Shown here: positions 27,994 to 37,234 of the stretch, piece by piece
How positions within the stretch are numbered: the stretch's first letter is position 1
Layout: each line of letters opens with the position of its first letter
Source: Bacillota bacterium
GTDB taxonomy: Bacteria > Bacillota > Bacilli > Alicyclobacillales > SLC66
Assembly (NCBI GenBank): GCA_021828865.1
Contig: JAJZCW010000009.1
Coordinates: forward strand, 57,628-121,627
Direction of reading: 5' to 3'
DNA: 64,000 nt
Notes under the pieces: generated by a model
Databases searched by the model: none
Seen by the model: only the letters and a program-made list of their open reading frames with translations
Told to the model about the DNA's origin: nothing
Translations under genes and position numbers: made by a program

Positions 27994-29718
27994 TTAAGGT
28001 ATTACCGGCAATACAATGTGAGACGGGTGATCTGCATCATGAAGCAAAGTTTGTTCCGCCACGATGAATGCGGATGTTGTCTCATTGGATTCCCCTGTAT
28101 TCAAATTGCGGTTCCAGCGCGGGAAATTACTGCTCGTGACCTGCACCCTCACCCTATGACCTGGCAAAAACACATTGCCAGTAGCCCACAAATTCACCTC
28201 AATGGCATAAACTTCTCCCGGTTCCACAAGTTCCGTGACTACGATGCTATCGCGATAGCGCATGCGTTGCACTCCATCTGCGAGGTTGATGGATCTTCCA
28301 TCCGGATACACATCCGTGAGCCGGACGACAAAATCGGTGTCCTTCGCTGACGTTTTTATCCACAACTTCGCCTTTACCGGACCAATCACCGTCAATGGTT
28401 CCGTGAGTGCCTCAGAGGTAAAGATCAATACGTCATCTCGTTGTTCCACCACCGCCTGATTGGCAGGTCCTGGTCGAAAGGTTGGCGTCATGAGCAAATT
28501 ACCACCCGTTGTCGGCACCGGATTGGCGGGATCATACACATAGTGGTCCGGCGCTTCTTCGTCAGGTGTAGTCGTGTTCAGCGACCCGTTTCCATTGATC
28601 GAATTGGCATGCCCATCACTATGCAAATAGTAGGGAGTCCACACCGTCTCCGGCAATGGCCACTCCCCCGCATAACGCCAAGCATTTTCCCCCATCACAA
28701 ATAACTTGATCGGAGGCTCTTTGGCGAGCGGATTCTCCAATTTTTTCAACTGTTGATCAAACCACAATTGGTGAAGTGTGGTCGAGTCATACTGAAAATT
28801 TAAGAACGAACTGTTCGCCGCCATTCCAAAATCCAGTTCCCCCACTGCATTGGAGTAGTTGGAATGCGTCCAAGGTCCAATAAGGAGTCTCGCGTCTTGT
28901 CCATTTTTTCGAATCGATTGAAAGCTCCCGATCGTGCTATCAAGAAACACATCGTACCATCCCCCTACCAGATAGGCGGATACCTGCATTTTTTCATAAT
29001 GGGGACGGATAGAAATCGCCCGCCAGTTTTCATCGTAAGTGGAGTGCCTCAATTGAGTAAAGAAATCCTCCAGCACACCCGCTCGCTTCAGCGGACTGAA
29101 CTGATCAAGCGGTAATTCGTGATAACCGAATTCGGGGAGGTGGTTCGCGTCAAACACCAAACGGCCAAATAGTTCTGGAAAGTCAGGACTTCCCTGCTTC
29201 TTTCGCATCAGTTCCACAATGGCCATCGCCGTGGTATACCAGGAAGCGGATAATCCCCACTCAAAAGCCCCATCGCGGAATGCCGACCCTGCCCATGCAT
29301 CGTCAAAGGATACCGTAGGAGTCAATACTTTTAACGCCGGATGACCACTTGCCGCTGCCGCCCACTGCGTGTAGGCAAAATAGGACGCACCAAACATTCC
29401 CACTTGTCCATCCGCTCCAGGCAGTTTCGAAGCCCACTCCACTGTGTCATAACCATCCTGGAATTCCTGCGCGAACCCTGCGAATTCCCCTTCCGAGGCA
29501 AAACACCCACGCACATCCTGTATGACGACGATGTATCCTGTTTCCGCCAACCGGATGGGATCGAGCAATCCATAAGCAAATCCTGTGTCTTTGCCGTAAG
29601 GCAGGCGTGTCAAGATCACCGGATAAGGTCCACCTTCTTCCGGACGAAACACGTTAGCTCGAAGAGTCACTCCGTCCCGCATGGGACAAGCGACATTGCG
29701 CTCAAACACTACTCGCAC
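27994..29718 (-). CDS. CocE/NonD family hydrolase (S15-like)
   Basis: About 574 residues with an alpha/beta-hydrolase domain (PMRDGVTLRANVFRP, QDVRGCFASEG) and a C-terminal jelly-roll typical of cocaine esterase and X-Pro dipeptidyl-peptidase relatives. The nucleophile Ser is in MFGASYFAYTQ. It probably cleaves amide or ester bonds in the cytosol; the substrate is unknown. GTG at 29718 has AAAGGGGA seven bases upstream; an ATG at 29742 is possible but lacks an SD. Confidence 0.85.
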   Translation of the reverse strand: MRVVFERNVACPMRDGVTLRANVFRPEEGGPYPVILTRLPYGKDTGFAYGLLDPIRLAETGYIVVIQDVRGCFASEGEFAGFAQEFQDGYDTVEWASKLPGADGQVGMFGASYFAYTQWAAAASGHPALKVLTPTVSFDDAWAGSAFRDGAFEWGLSASWYTTAMAIVELMRKKQGSPDFPELFGRLVFDANHLPEFGYHELPLDQFSPLKRAGVLEDFFTQLRHSTYDENWRAISIRPHYEKMQVSAYLVGGWYDVFLDSTIGSFQSIRKNGQDARLLIGPWTHSNYSNAVGELDFGMAANSSFLNFQYDSTTLHQLWFDQQLKKLENPLAKEPPIKLFVMGENAWRYAGEWPLPETVWTPYYLHSDGHANSINGNGSLNTTTPDEEAPDHYVYDPANPVPTTGGNLLMTPTFRPGPANQAVVEQRDDVLIFTSEALTEPLTVIGPVKAKLWIKTSAKDTDFVVRLTDVYPDGRSINLADGVQRMRYRDSIVVTELVEPGEVYAIEVNLWATGNVFLPGHRVRVQVTSSNFPRWNRNLNTGESNETTSAFIVAEQTLLHDADHPSHIVLPVIP

Positions 29719-29787
29719 TGTTTGTTCCCCTTTCTCTACCATTTATCAGAATAATAGCACAAAAAACCAGGGGAATTTCGCAGTAGT

Positions 29788-29910
29788 GTGATCGTTAAGG
29801 GGAGAGCAATATGGGGAAAAATTCTTCCCGTTCGAGATTGGGCACAGGCACTGAAGATCACTCCCCACACCGTGATACACGCCTACCAGGCGAATGAAGA
29901 GGCGCAGTTC
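29788..29910 (+). pseudogene. GntR-type winged-helix remnant
   Basis: About 40 codons read KGRAIWGKILPVRDWAQALK followed by ITPHTVIHAYQ. This lines up with the HTH of YtrA-like GntR regulators (G-x-LPSVR-LA-L-NPNTV-RAYQ). No ATG with SD is present, and the frame soon becomes unrelated sequence. It is best read as a decayed fragment. Confidence 0.5.
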
Positions 29911-30032
29911 CCATCACTTGCGTCAAGAGTTCCCTTGGCTAAAAAGTCGTTTGCCCACACTTTGGACAAATTCATACTTTGTCTCTACGGGTGGGGGTGC
30001 TCCGCTTGCGGTCATCAAGCAGTACATCGAGA

Positions 30033-30616
30033 ACCAAAAAAACGTCTAAAAGCAAAACGCCTTCTTTTGTTTGCGAAGTTCCGCTATCGGTCACTCGCCG
30101 CCAGGAACGAATCTTGGAGGCACGGTTTGAAGCGGGACGCCAACTCTATAACGCCCTTCTTGGCGAGGCAAAAGTAACGCCTCTCCCTTGTCAGACAATC
30201 CATTGCGAAGGGTCCCCCATCAAAAACCGGGGCAACCCATTGGCAATGAGACCATTAGGTTGGACATTGGGCCATCCACTATCGCCATGGTTGGCGATAC
30301 GCAGGCAGAATTAACAACGTTCGTGGTGATGCAACGGGACTTGTTCAGTGCCTATCTGGCCAAGCACGTGAAAGAAGAACGCCTGCAAGCAGCGAATGCC
30401 TACGAGCATTGGCAGAGTGCAGAACTGCTCCTGCGGACGGCTTGGCAACAGGCGTACCACCAACCTACGAGTGGAGGGCCAGTACCTTCCTCCTTCGGAA
30501 GGTATCGGAGTCAGAGCGGGTCGTCCGAAAAAGAAAGTCTGCCCGAACATGAGGCGCAGGATGTTGTAGCGATGGTGCAAGCCACCGTGAGAGCCTGCGA
30601 GAGTGCAAAGGTATAG
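30033..30616 (+). pseudogene. Decayed IS605/IS607-type TnpB
   Basis: Two TnpB-like pieces lie in different frames. Positions 30033-30174 encode the N-terminal RuvC-associated pattern (EVPLSVTRRQERILEARFEA then GRQLYNALLGEA). Positions 30240-30616 encode RLDIGPSTIAMVGD, which looks like the RuvC-I Asp motif, followed by a C-terminal segment. The middle of the protein is missing and the frame shifts, so nuclease activity is lost. No TnpA or intact end is seen. Confidence 0.65.
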
Positions 30617-30669
30617 GCTTTTAAAACCCCTGAATTTATCCATGGGAGAGGTTCAGATACGGCATCTGA

Positions 30670-32106
30670 TTAATCTTTCACCGCATGCCGATGATTTCGC
30701 CTTACGAATAGATACGTGACCGATATGAGCAGCATGATGACTAGAAACGCATAAAAGCCAAACCGCTGATCTCGTTGTAACAACGCATATCCAGCGAGAA
30801 AGAGGAGCACAAGCATGATGATCACCGTGATCACCGGTTGCCCGAATGCCAGTGTAGAGATAAAGACATGGTCATGACGGGTTTTACGATACCAGGATAA
30901 AAACGCCCACAGGATTAAAAACCAGGTAAGTAAGGTGAGAAAACTGGAGGCGCTAATCAAAAAGTTATACACATTCGCAGGCAAAAGATAGGAAATCACA
31001 ATGGTCAGTGCGATGGCCACAGCCGTCACTAAAAGCGCCCCGTAAGGTACGTTGTTTTTGCCTGCACGGGTCACGAATTTAGGAGAATCGTGCATCACAC
31101 CTAGACCGTATAGAATCTGGTTGGCGGAAAAAACCGATCCTGCCATCACACTGAATGAGGCAATCAAGATGATACCGTTAAAGATAGTGGCGATGGCGGG
31201 GATCCCGGTATGCTCGAGCGCATTCACAAACGGACTCATATTCGTGCTGATATAGCGAAGCGGAACCACAAACATAAGCAGCATAATGGACACGATATAT
31301 AACACGGTCAGAATGAGAATCGTCGACCATGCCGCAAGTTCAAGGTGTGCAGGGTTTCGGATTTCGGAGGCTGCCGTTCCAAATACGCCGATTCCCGCAT
31401 AGGCAAAAATGACAATCAGCATGGATTGAAATAGGCCAGATACTCCTTTAGAAAAAAAAGGACTGGAAAACGCACCGTGCGAAAATGCCAGGCTCTTATC
31501 GCCAATGGCGCCAAACCATTCAAGCCCGAGCAAAAAGATAAATCCCACCAGTGCCGCAATTTTAATCACACTCATCAAGGATTCGATGTAACTGAAATTC
31601 TTGGTGCCAAATGCGTTAATGAGGAGAATGATCAGCGCGAAAATAGAGGTAGTCATCCACGAGGGAATCGAGGGAAGCCACATTTTGGTGAAGACGGACA
31701 TCGCCACCGCTTCGCTTGCAATCACCAAGATACTGGAAATGTAATACCCCCATCCTTCTAAAAATCCTGCGAAGTTACCGATGTATTCTTGCGTATAGAC
31801 CATGAATGACCCTTTCACCGGCTGATAGACAGCAAGAGAGGTGAGCGCACCTGCCACTTGAGCCGTCACGATTGCGCCAAGCAAAAATGCAATCAGCACT
31901 GCTGGCCCCGCTGTACGAATAGGTAACCCTGCACCAAGAAAAAAGCCGGCGCCGATGATGCCGCCAACTCCAATCAAAATCAGTTGTGGCACGCCAAGTG
32001 CGCCTTTTTTTGCTGATTGTTGTACGGTTTGACCAATGCGATTGGTGGGCAACACACTACGTTTTTTCGTCTGAAACAATGGCCATTCTCTCCATTTCTG
32101 ATACAC
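30670..32106 (-). CDS. APC-family amino acid permease
   Basis: A 478-residue transporter with 12 predicted helices and the APC signature GVGGIIGAGFFLGAG in TM1. Other family landmarks are ILINAFGTKN and the central AYAGIGVFGTAASEI, which resembles AAT/GABA-permease-type proteins. It is likely a proton-coupled importer of amino acids. The annotated start is GTG at 32106, but no good SD is visible, and a TTG about 20 codons downstream could be used instead. Confidence 0.88.
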   Translation of the reverse strand: MYQKWREWPLFQTKKRSVLPTNRIGQTVQQSAKKGALGVPQLILIGVGGIIGAGFFLGAGLPIRTAGPAVLIAFLLGAIVTAQVAGALTSLAVYQPVKGSFMVYTQEYIGNFAGFLEGWGYYISSILVIASEAVAMSVFTKMWLPSIPSWMTTSIFALIILLINAFGTKNFSYIESLMSVIKIAALVGFIFLLGLEWFGAIGDKSLAFSHGAFSSPFFSKGVSGLFQSMLIVIFAYAGIGVFGTAASEIRNPAHLELAAWSTILILTVLYIVSIMLLMFVVPLRYISTNMSPFVNALEHTGIPAIATIFNGIILIASFSVMAGSVFSANQILYGLGVMHDSPKFVTRAGKNNVPYGALLVTAVAIALTIVISYLLPANVYNFLISASSFLTLLTWFLILWAFLSWYRKTRHDHVFISTLAFGQPVITVIIMLVLLFLAGYALLQRDQRFGFYAFLVIMLLISVTYLFVRRNHRHAVKD

Positions 32107-32239
32107 AGGATGGATGTATTTTCTCTATTTATATTTCCTTCATGCATCAGATGGCGTTTGCTTTCATTAAGGTCCAGGTTCACATCGTATTAGTATATAT
32201 TCTATGTATAGGCAAAAGCTTTGAGAGGATGATATTTAT

Positions 32240-33736
32240 TTGGTTAATCGCAAACGAATTGGCGTTATTGGTGCCGGAATGGCAGGGTTGATCGCTACCG
32301 CAACGCTTGCCAAACAAGGACATCAGGTATCGCTTTTTGAACGGGCAAAGTATCCCGGGGGTACGGCAGGTTTTTATCTTAGAAAAGGGGTGGACTACCC
32401 AACTGGCGCCACGATCAGCTTTGGAATGGAACCAGGGGGACCGCTCCAAACGCTTTTAAATCAAGCAGGAGTTTTCCTCAAGGCGATTCCTACTGATCAC
32501 AGTATGGACGTGGTATTACAAGATCGCGTGATTCACATCTATCACGAATTGGATCGTTGGTATGAAGAGCTCGCTCGCGCTTTTCCTGAGCGGGCAAAAG
32601 AAGTCATCCTCTTTTGGGAGCGACTTCATGAAGTGGCGAATGTCGTGTATCGGATTTCGAAGACATTGATATCGATGCCTATTCCAAGGCCCAATGAGTG
32701 GGGACAACTGTTAAAAGTGATGAGGCAATCCCCTCTCTCATTCTTTCACCTACTGCCAGAAGTCCACTGGACGGTAGCTGATGCAGTCAATAAGTATGGA
32801 TTGCTGGACTATGCACCTTTTTGCCGATTCCTAAATGCCCAGTTGACGGATGCGGCGCAGACGGACATATCAGGAGCAGCATGGTTGCCAAGTGCCATCG
32901 CGCTCGATATTTATCGCGATGGGGTCTATTCAGTATCAGGTGGATTTTCCACCATCAGTCAAGCATTGAAACAAAGGACGTCTGATTTGGGCGCCACACT
33001 ATACTTCTCTACTACTATCGAAGAGGCACTATATAAGCAAAGCAGCAAAAAATGGATGCTTTTCACCAATCATCATGAATCCTTTGAATTTGACGTGGTC
33101 ATCAATGCGTCAGGAACTTCCATAAAGGGCACTGCACAAGCCATTAATGCAGGCGCATTGGAAGCGAATCAGTGGGGGGCCGTCCGCATCGATGCATGGG
33201 TCCCAACCTCGTGGGTGAAGCAACTCGGCCTCTCTGTGGATACGACGATCAATCCATTTGCTTATCAAATTGCTACTGACATAGAGATCGGAGAAATGCT
33301 CCATGACCCTTATGGTGCTGTTTATGTCACCATTCACCCGAGCAATACAGACCGACAGGTGATCAGCATCTCTATTCACACGCCCGCCTCTGATTGGTTA
33401 TACTTAAATACAGAGGATTATCGGACAAAAAAAGAGTGGGCGACAAGCGCACTCCTGGAGCGAGTAGAACGGATACTTCCTGGTTTTCAAAAGCATGCAA
33501 TGGTCATGCGTACAGGCACTCCTTTCACGTATCAAAAATACCTCTTAAAACAAGCGGTAGGTGGGACTCCGCTGACCTTATATTATTCTATTTTTCATCC
33601 GACTAGTGTAAAAACCAGATTGCCCGGATGGTTGATTGCTGGAGATTCTGTTTTCCCTGGTCCAGGAGTGATGTCTGCAGCTATTAGCGGTTTTTATGCG
33701 GCACGAGCGATTGATCCTAGCATTTCGATAGATTGA
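32240..33736 (+). CDS. Phytoene/dehydrosqualene desaturase-like FAD oxidoreductase
   Basis: A 498-residue CrtI/CrtN-type flavoprotein. The N-terminal dinucleotide fold is GVIGAGMAGLIATATLA, followed by ERAKYPGGTAGFYLRKGVDYPTG. The C-terminal FAD signature is GWLIAGDSVFPGPGVMSAAISG. It is likely a carotenoid desaturase, ketolase or CrtP-like oxidase. Linkage to a CrtQ-like glycosyltransferase 36 bases downstream favours a C30-carotenoid (staphyloxanthin-like) pathway. No crtM synthase is in the window. The start is TTG at 32240. Confidence 0.82.
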   Translation: MVNRKRIGVIGAGMAGLIATATLAKQGHQVSLFERAKYPGGTAGFYLRKGVDYPTGATISFGMEPGGPLQTLLNQAGVFLKAIPTDHSMDVVLQDRVIHIYHELDRWYEELARAFPERAKEVILFWERLHEVANVVYRISKTLISMPIPRPNEWGQLLKVMRQSPLSFFHLLPEVHWTVADAVNKYGLLDYAPFCRFLNAQLTDAAQTDISGAAWLPSAIALDIYRDGVYSVSGGFSTISQALKQRTSDLGATLYFSTTIEEALYKQSSKKWMLFTNHHESFEFDVVINASGTSIKGTAQAINAGALEANQWGAVRIDAWVPTSWVKQLGLSVDTTINPFAYQIATDIEIGEMLHDPYGAVYVTIHPSNTDRQVISISIHTPASDWLYLNTEDYRTKKEWATSALLERVERILPGFQKHAMVMRTGTPFTYQKYLLKQAVGGTPLTLYYSIFHPTSVKTRLPGWLIAGDSVFPGPGVMSAAISGFYAARAIDPSISID

Positions 33737-33772
33737 CGAATGCTTCAAGTTTGTTGTTGGGGAGGGATTGAG

Positions 33773-34963
33773 TTGGCGATCATTTCTTGGGCGTCAAGCG
33801 TTCTTTTACTGGCAGTATGGGGTGTGATGATTGCCCTAGCATTGCCTGGACTACTGCGATCCCACTCCCTTGAGTCTGCAGAAACTAGTCTTGATCATCA
33901 CCGCTTTGCATCGTCCCCTTCCGCCAAACTAGTATATCCTAAAGTATCGGTCTTAATTGCAGCAAAAAACGAGGCAGATTCCCTACCTCACACACTCGAT
34001 TCCCTAATCAGACAGTCATGGCCCAATTTTGAGATCATCACAGTCAATGACCGCTCCGATGATGCCACTCCTGAGATTCTGGACGAATGGGCGAAGAAAG
34101 AGTCAAAGATCAACGCGATTCACATCAAGGAGCTACCTGATGGTTGGCTCGGAAAAAATTATGCTCTCCACACGGCAGCAAAAAAAGCCGATGGCGACTG
34201 GATTCTTTTCACTGATGCGGACGTCGCGTTTTCCCCTCAAACGCTTGAAACCGCCATGCACTTTGTCTTGACTCGAAACATCGATCATCTTGCCCTCTCA
34301 CCTCGTCTCATCGCAAAAGGTTTTTGGCTCCGCGCTGTTATCTATTTCTTTCTCTATAACATCATGTTAGTCTTCCGTCCTCAAAATGCTGATCGACACA
34401 GGTCCAAGTCATCGGTAGGCATCGGGGCTTTCAATTTGGTGCGAAAAGCGGTGTACGAAAAAGTAGGTGGTCACCAAAGTGTGGCTCTGCGTTCCGATGA
34501 TGATCTAGCTCTTGGTGACATGATCAAGCGGCATGGTTTTAAGCAAATGTTCGCAGGAGGTACCCGCTTAATCGGCGTAGAATGGTACCATTCCTTGTCT
34601 GAAATGGCTCGTGGTTTGGAGAAAAATGTACTGGCACCCTTTCATTACCGTTTTGTTCCATTTACGCTCGGCATCATTGCTATGACAATATTTTACGAGT
34701 TGCCATTATTAGGAACGCTCTTTGGTCATGGAAATTCAAGATTCCTTTTTGCGCTTGCCCTCCTTATTGAAATCATCCTTTATTCGATGACACGCCAATA
34801 CAGCGGCATTTCCTCATGGTGGGCATTCACCATTCCTCTTGCCACTCCCGTTCTCATCAGTCTATTTCTTCGTTCCGCCTTACTTTGCGCTATTCGCGGA
34901 GGAGTGAGTTGGCGCGGAACCTTCTATCCACTTCGTGAATTGAGAAAGCACTCAGGTTATTAA
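33773..34963 (+). CDS. CrtQ-like family 2 glycosyltransferase
   Basis: About 396 residues: an N-terminal membrane helix (about 1-24), a GT2 domain with LIAAKNEADSLPHTLDSL, VNDRSDD and the metal-binding FTDADV, then RSDDDLALGD and three or four C-terminal helices. It resembles diaponeurosporenoate glycosyltransferases, which attach glucose to a carotenoid acid. TTG at 33773 follows GGGGAGGG at good spacing and is preferred to ATG at 33740. It pairs with the upstream desaturase. Confidence 0.8.
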   Translation: MAIISWASSVLLLAVWGVMIALALPGLLRSHSLESAETSLDHHRFASSPSAKLVYPKVSVLIAAKNEADSLPHTLDSLIRQSWPNFEIITVNDRSDDATPEILDEWAKKESKINAIHIKELPDGWLGKNYALHTAAKKADGDWILFTDADVAFSPQTLETAMHFVLTRNIDHLALSPRLIAKGFWLRAVIYFFLYNIMLVFRPQNADRHRSKSSVGIGAFNLVRKAVYEKVGGHQSVALRSDDDLALGDMIKRHGFKQMFAGGTRLIGVEWYHSLSEMARGLEKNVLAPFHYRFVPFTLGIIAMTIFYELPLLGTLFGHGNSRFLFALALLIEIILYSMTRQYSGISSWWAFTIPLATPVLISLFLRSALLCAIRGGVSWRGTFYPLRELRKHSGY

Positions 34964-35183
34964 TGATCAGCCAAGGGTAAAAAATAACCAATCGATATGG
35001 ATGGTGCACAGTTACCGTTAAGACTATTTTTTGAATAGCTATATTGGCAAGAATCATAAGGTCATATTAGATCTGTCGAAATTAAAATGATAAGTTCATT
35101 ATCTAAGTATAGATGATCTAATAATTTTTATTTAGTAAATCTTGTCCGGCGATCATTTAAAAATACTTCAGGAGGTCTTTTAC

Positions 35184-35789
35184 TTGGGTGCGTATTTCAA
35201 AGCAGTAGGCGCAGAAATGAAGAAGAGCTGGATCAATGCTATTTTTGTGATTGTTTTCACAATTGGTCGCATTATTTTTGGATGGGCTTGGCTCAATGCA
35301 GGTATTGAAAAGTTTGGTTGGTTGACTGACGGTAAATTCAACTCCGGTGGGTTAATTAGTGGTCTTGTCAGTAACCTTGTTGGCCCTAAAGTCACACGCT
35401 TTGACCCACTTGGCCTTAATCACTTGTATGGCTGGATAGCCAACAGCATTTTTATTCCGCTTGGTGGATTCACTGATTTTCTCGTCGTATTTTTCGAATT
35501 TGTACTAGGGTTAACGTTCATTCTGGGATTCCAAATTTTCTGGTCGGCTTTAGTGGCAGTATTCCTGAATTTGCAGTATATCGCAGCCGGTTCCTTTAAC
35601 AACTTCGGTTACATTTGGACTGATCTGATCCTGATGAAATTCCCAAGATACGCAGACATCATTGGCATTGACGGTTACTTGAGATTCAAGAAAGGCAAAG
35701 ATTTGCTGAACACTCCTAAATTCTTCAGCGGCAAAAGCGAACAAGATTCTATTTCGGTAAAATCCAAAGGTTCCGCAGCAAAAATGTAA
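35184..35789 (+). CDS. DoxD/DoxX-family membrane protein (thiosulfate:quinone oxidoreductase-like)
   Basis: A protein of about 201 residues with four transmembrane helices. IGRIIFGWAWLNAGIEKFGW is typical of the DoxD/DoxX family, and the loops around FDPLGLNHLYGW and the final AAGSFNNFGYIW resemble TQO large subunits. Archaeal DoxDA oxidises thiosulfate to tetrathionate with quinone as acceptor. No DoxA gene is adjacent, so that function is unproven. TTG at 35184 has AGGAGG eight bases upstream. It stands alone with its own terminator. Confidence 0.75.
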   Translation: MGAYFKAVGAEMKKSWINAIFVIVFTIGRIIFGWAWLNAGIEKFGWLTDGKFNSGGLISGLVSNLVGPKVTRFDPLGLNHLYGWIANSIFIPLGGFTDFLVVFFEFVLGLTFILGFQIFWSALVAVFLNLQYIAAGSFNNFGYIWTDLILMKFPRYADIIGIDGYLRFKKGKDLLNTPKFFSGKSEQDSISVKSKGSAAKM

Positions 35790-35821
35790 TTTCATTTCCC
35801 TTTAATGATCGCCGAGCAGTT

Positions 35822-35863
35822 AAACACCTCCAGCATCGAAATCATTTGCTGGAGGTGTTTTTA
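35822..35863 (+). terminator. Rho-independent terminator after the DoxD-like gene
   Basis: AAACACCTCCAGC (35822-35834) and GCTGGAGGTGTTT (35848-35860) form a perfect 13-bp stem followed by a T-rich tract. It ends the DoxD-like transcript about 30 bases after the stop and could also serve the leftward GT2 gene. Confidence 0.9.
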
Positions 35864-35910
35864 TTGAAATTAACGAGGGACTATCCCCTACCACAAATCT
35901 TCTTGAGCGA

Positions 35911-37155
35911 TTATTTCATTTCCTCGAGTGAGATAGAACGGGTATGTTTGGTATGGACCCAATTCTTATTGTGCCTTGTAAAAACCGCGAGAAGAGTAAC
36001 CGGAAACCATGTAAGCAGAAAGACAGGAAATAGCGGAATCGCAAGATACGCTCTCCAGTTTACCCGCTCGAGGAATAATGCTAAGGGTATCTGCAATAAT
36101 ATTAAAATGTTGATGGTCAGCCAAAACCAGTTTGGAAATAAGCCCAACATTCCAGTCAGCAACGTACTGTTTGCCGAAGCCAGTTGCAAATAATATACAA
36201 CTGCCGTTAAAAACACCACAATAAAACTGGCAGGCTGAAACAAATAGACCGCAGCGTCAAACTTCGCCAGGTTGCGTTCTCGAATGCTTTTTTTAATCAA
36301 CGGCACTGCATAGGTTTCTGCACAGGAAAAATGGCCCTGCATCCAACGCAAACGCTGTCTGAGTGAGGCCATGATAGTGACTGGCTTTTCGTCAAATACT
36401 CGAGCTTCGTGCGCCCATTCCGGGTAGATTCCAATCGATACACATTTAGCTCCAAATTCTGTGTCTTCAGCTAGTCCCGTTGCATCCCAGCCAAGTTCAG
36501 ACAACAGTTGCATGTCGATGCATAATCCAGTGCCCCCAAGCGCACAAGATAAGCCAAGATTGCGCCGGGAAAGTTGCCACATTCGGTTGGTATACCAATA
36601 AGAGAGAGCCATAGATACCGACACCCACGAGTCAAATGGGTTTTTACTGTCAAGATACCCCTGTATCACTTTTTTTCCTGCCATTAGTCGATCATTCATC
36701 ACTTGTAGGAAATTTCGGCTCACCAGATTGTCCGCATCAAACATGACCACAGCATCGTATTTCTCGTCCACCTGTTGTAGTTGATTTAACATCCAGCGAA
36801 TGGCATACCCTTTTCCGCGTTCATCCAACGTGAACCGCTCTGCCACTCTGACATCGTGTTGGCGGGCAATCATTGCAGTATGATCATTACAGTTGTCGGC
36901 GATCACATATATGTCGTAGAGTTCTTTGGGGTAATCCAGCTGATGCAGATTATCCAGCAATGGGGCTATGACCGATTCCTCATTGTGTGCAGCCACTAAT
37001 ACAGCAAACCGTTTTTCCGGACTTGCTGTGACCTGACGTTTACGATAAACTAATCCAAAAAACGAGAAGACGATTTGATACCCTCCAAAAAGAGCCGTCA
37101 CCAATTGGAGTGCAATAAAAATAACCGTTAAGATTTCTCTACCCCAGAGCATCAT
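35911..37155 (-). CDS. Processive family 2 glycosyltransferase (BcsA/HasA-like)
   Basis: A 414-residue membrane glycosyltransferase. One N-terminal helix precedes the GT2 domain with VAAHNEESVI, FDADN (DxD type), GLAEDTEF (TED-type catalytic Asp) and RQRLRWMQ (QxxRW). These motifs mark processive synthases. Three or four helices form the C-terminus. It probably makes an exopolysaccharide. No partner polysaccharide genes are next to it, but the neighbouring c-di-GMP protein gene is suggestive. GT2 and the GGDEF-EAL gene are separated by 79 bases. Confidence 0.85.
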   Translation of the reverse strand: MMLWGREILTVIFIALQLVTALFGGYQIVFSFFGLVYRKRQVTASPEKRFAVLVAAHNEESVIAPLLDNLHQLDYPKELYDIYVIADNCNDHTAMIARQHDVRVAERFTLDERGKGYAIRWMLNQLQQVDEKYDAVVMFDADNLVSRNFLQVMNDRLMAGKKVIQGYLDSKNPFDSWVSVSMALSYWYTNRMWQLSRRNLGLSCALGGTGLCIDMQLLSELGWDATGLAEDTEFGAKCVSIGIYPEWAHEARVFDEKPVTIMASLRQRLRWMQGHFSCAETYAVPLIKKSIRERNLAKFDAAVYLFQPASFIVVFLTAVVYYLQLASANSTLLTGMLGLFPNWFWLTINILILLQIPLALFLERVNWRAYLAIPLFPVFLLTWFPVTLLAVFTRHNKNWVHTKHTRSISLEEMK

Positions 37156-37234
37156 ACGATCCAGTTACTCCCTTATTCAGATTGGACACTCAATTCCATT
37201 CTACTACACTACTCATCTCAAGCAATGTAGTCAA

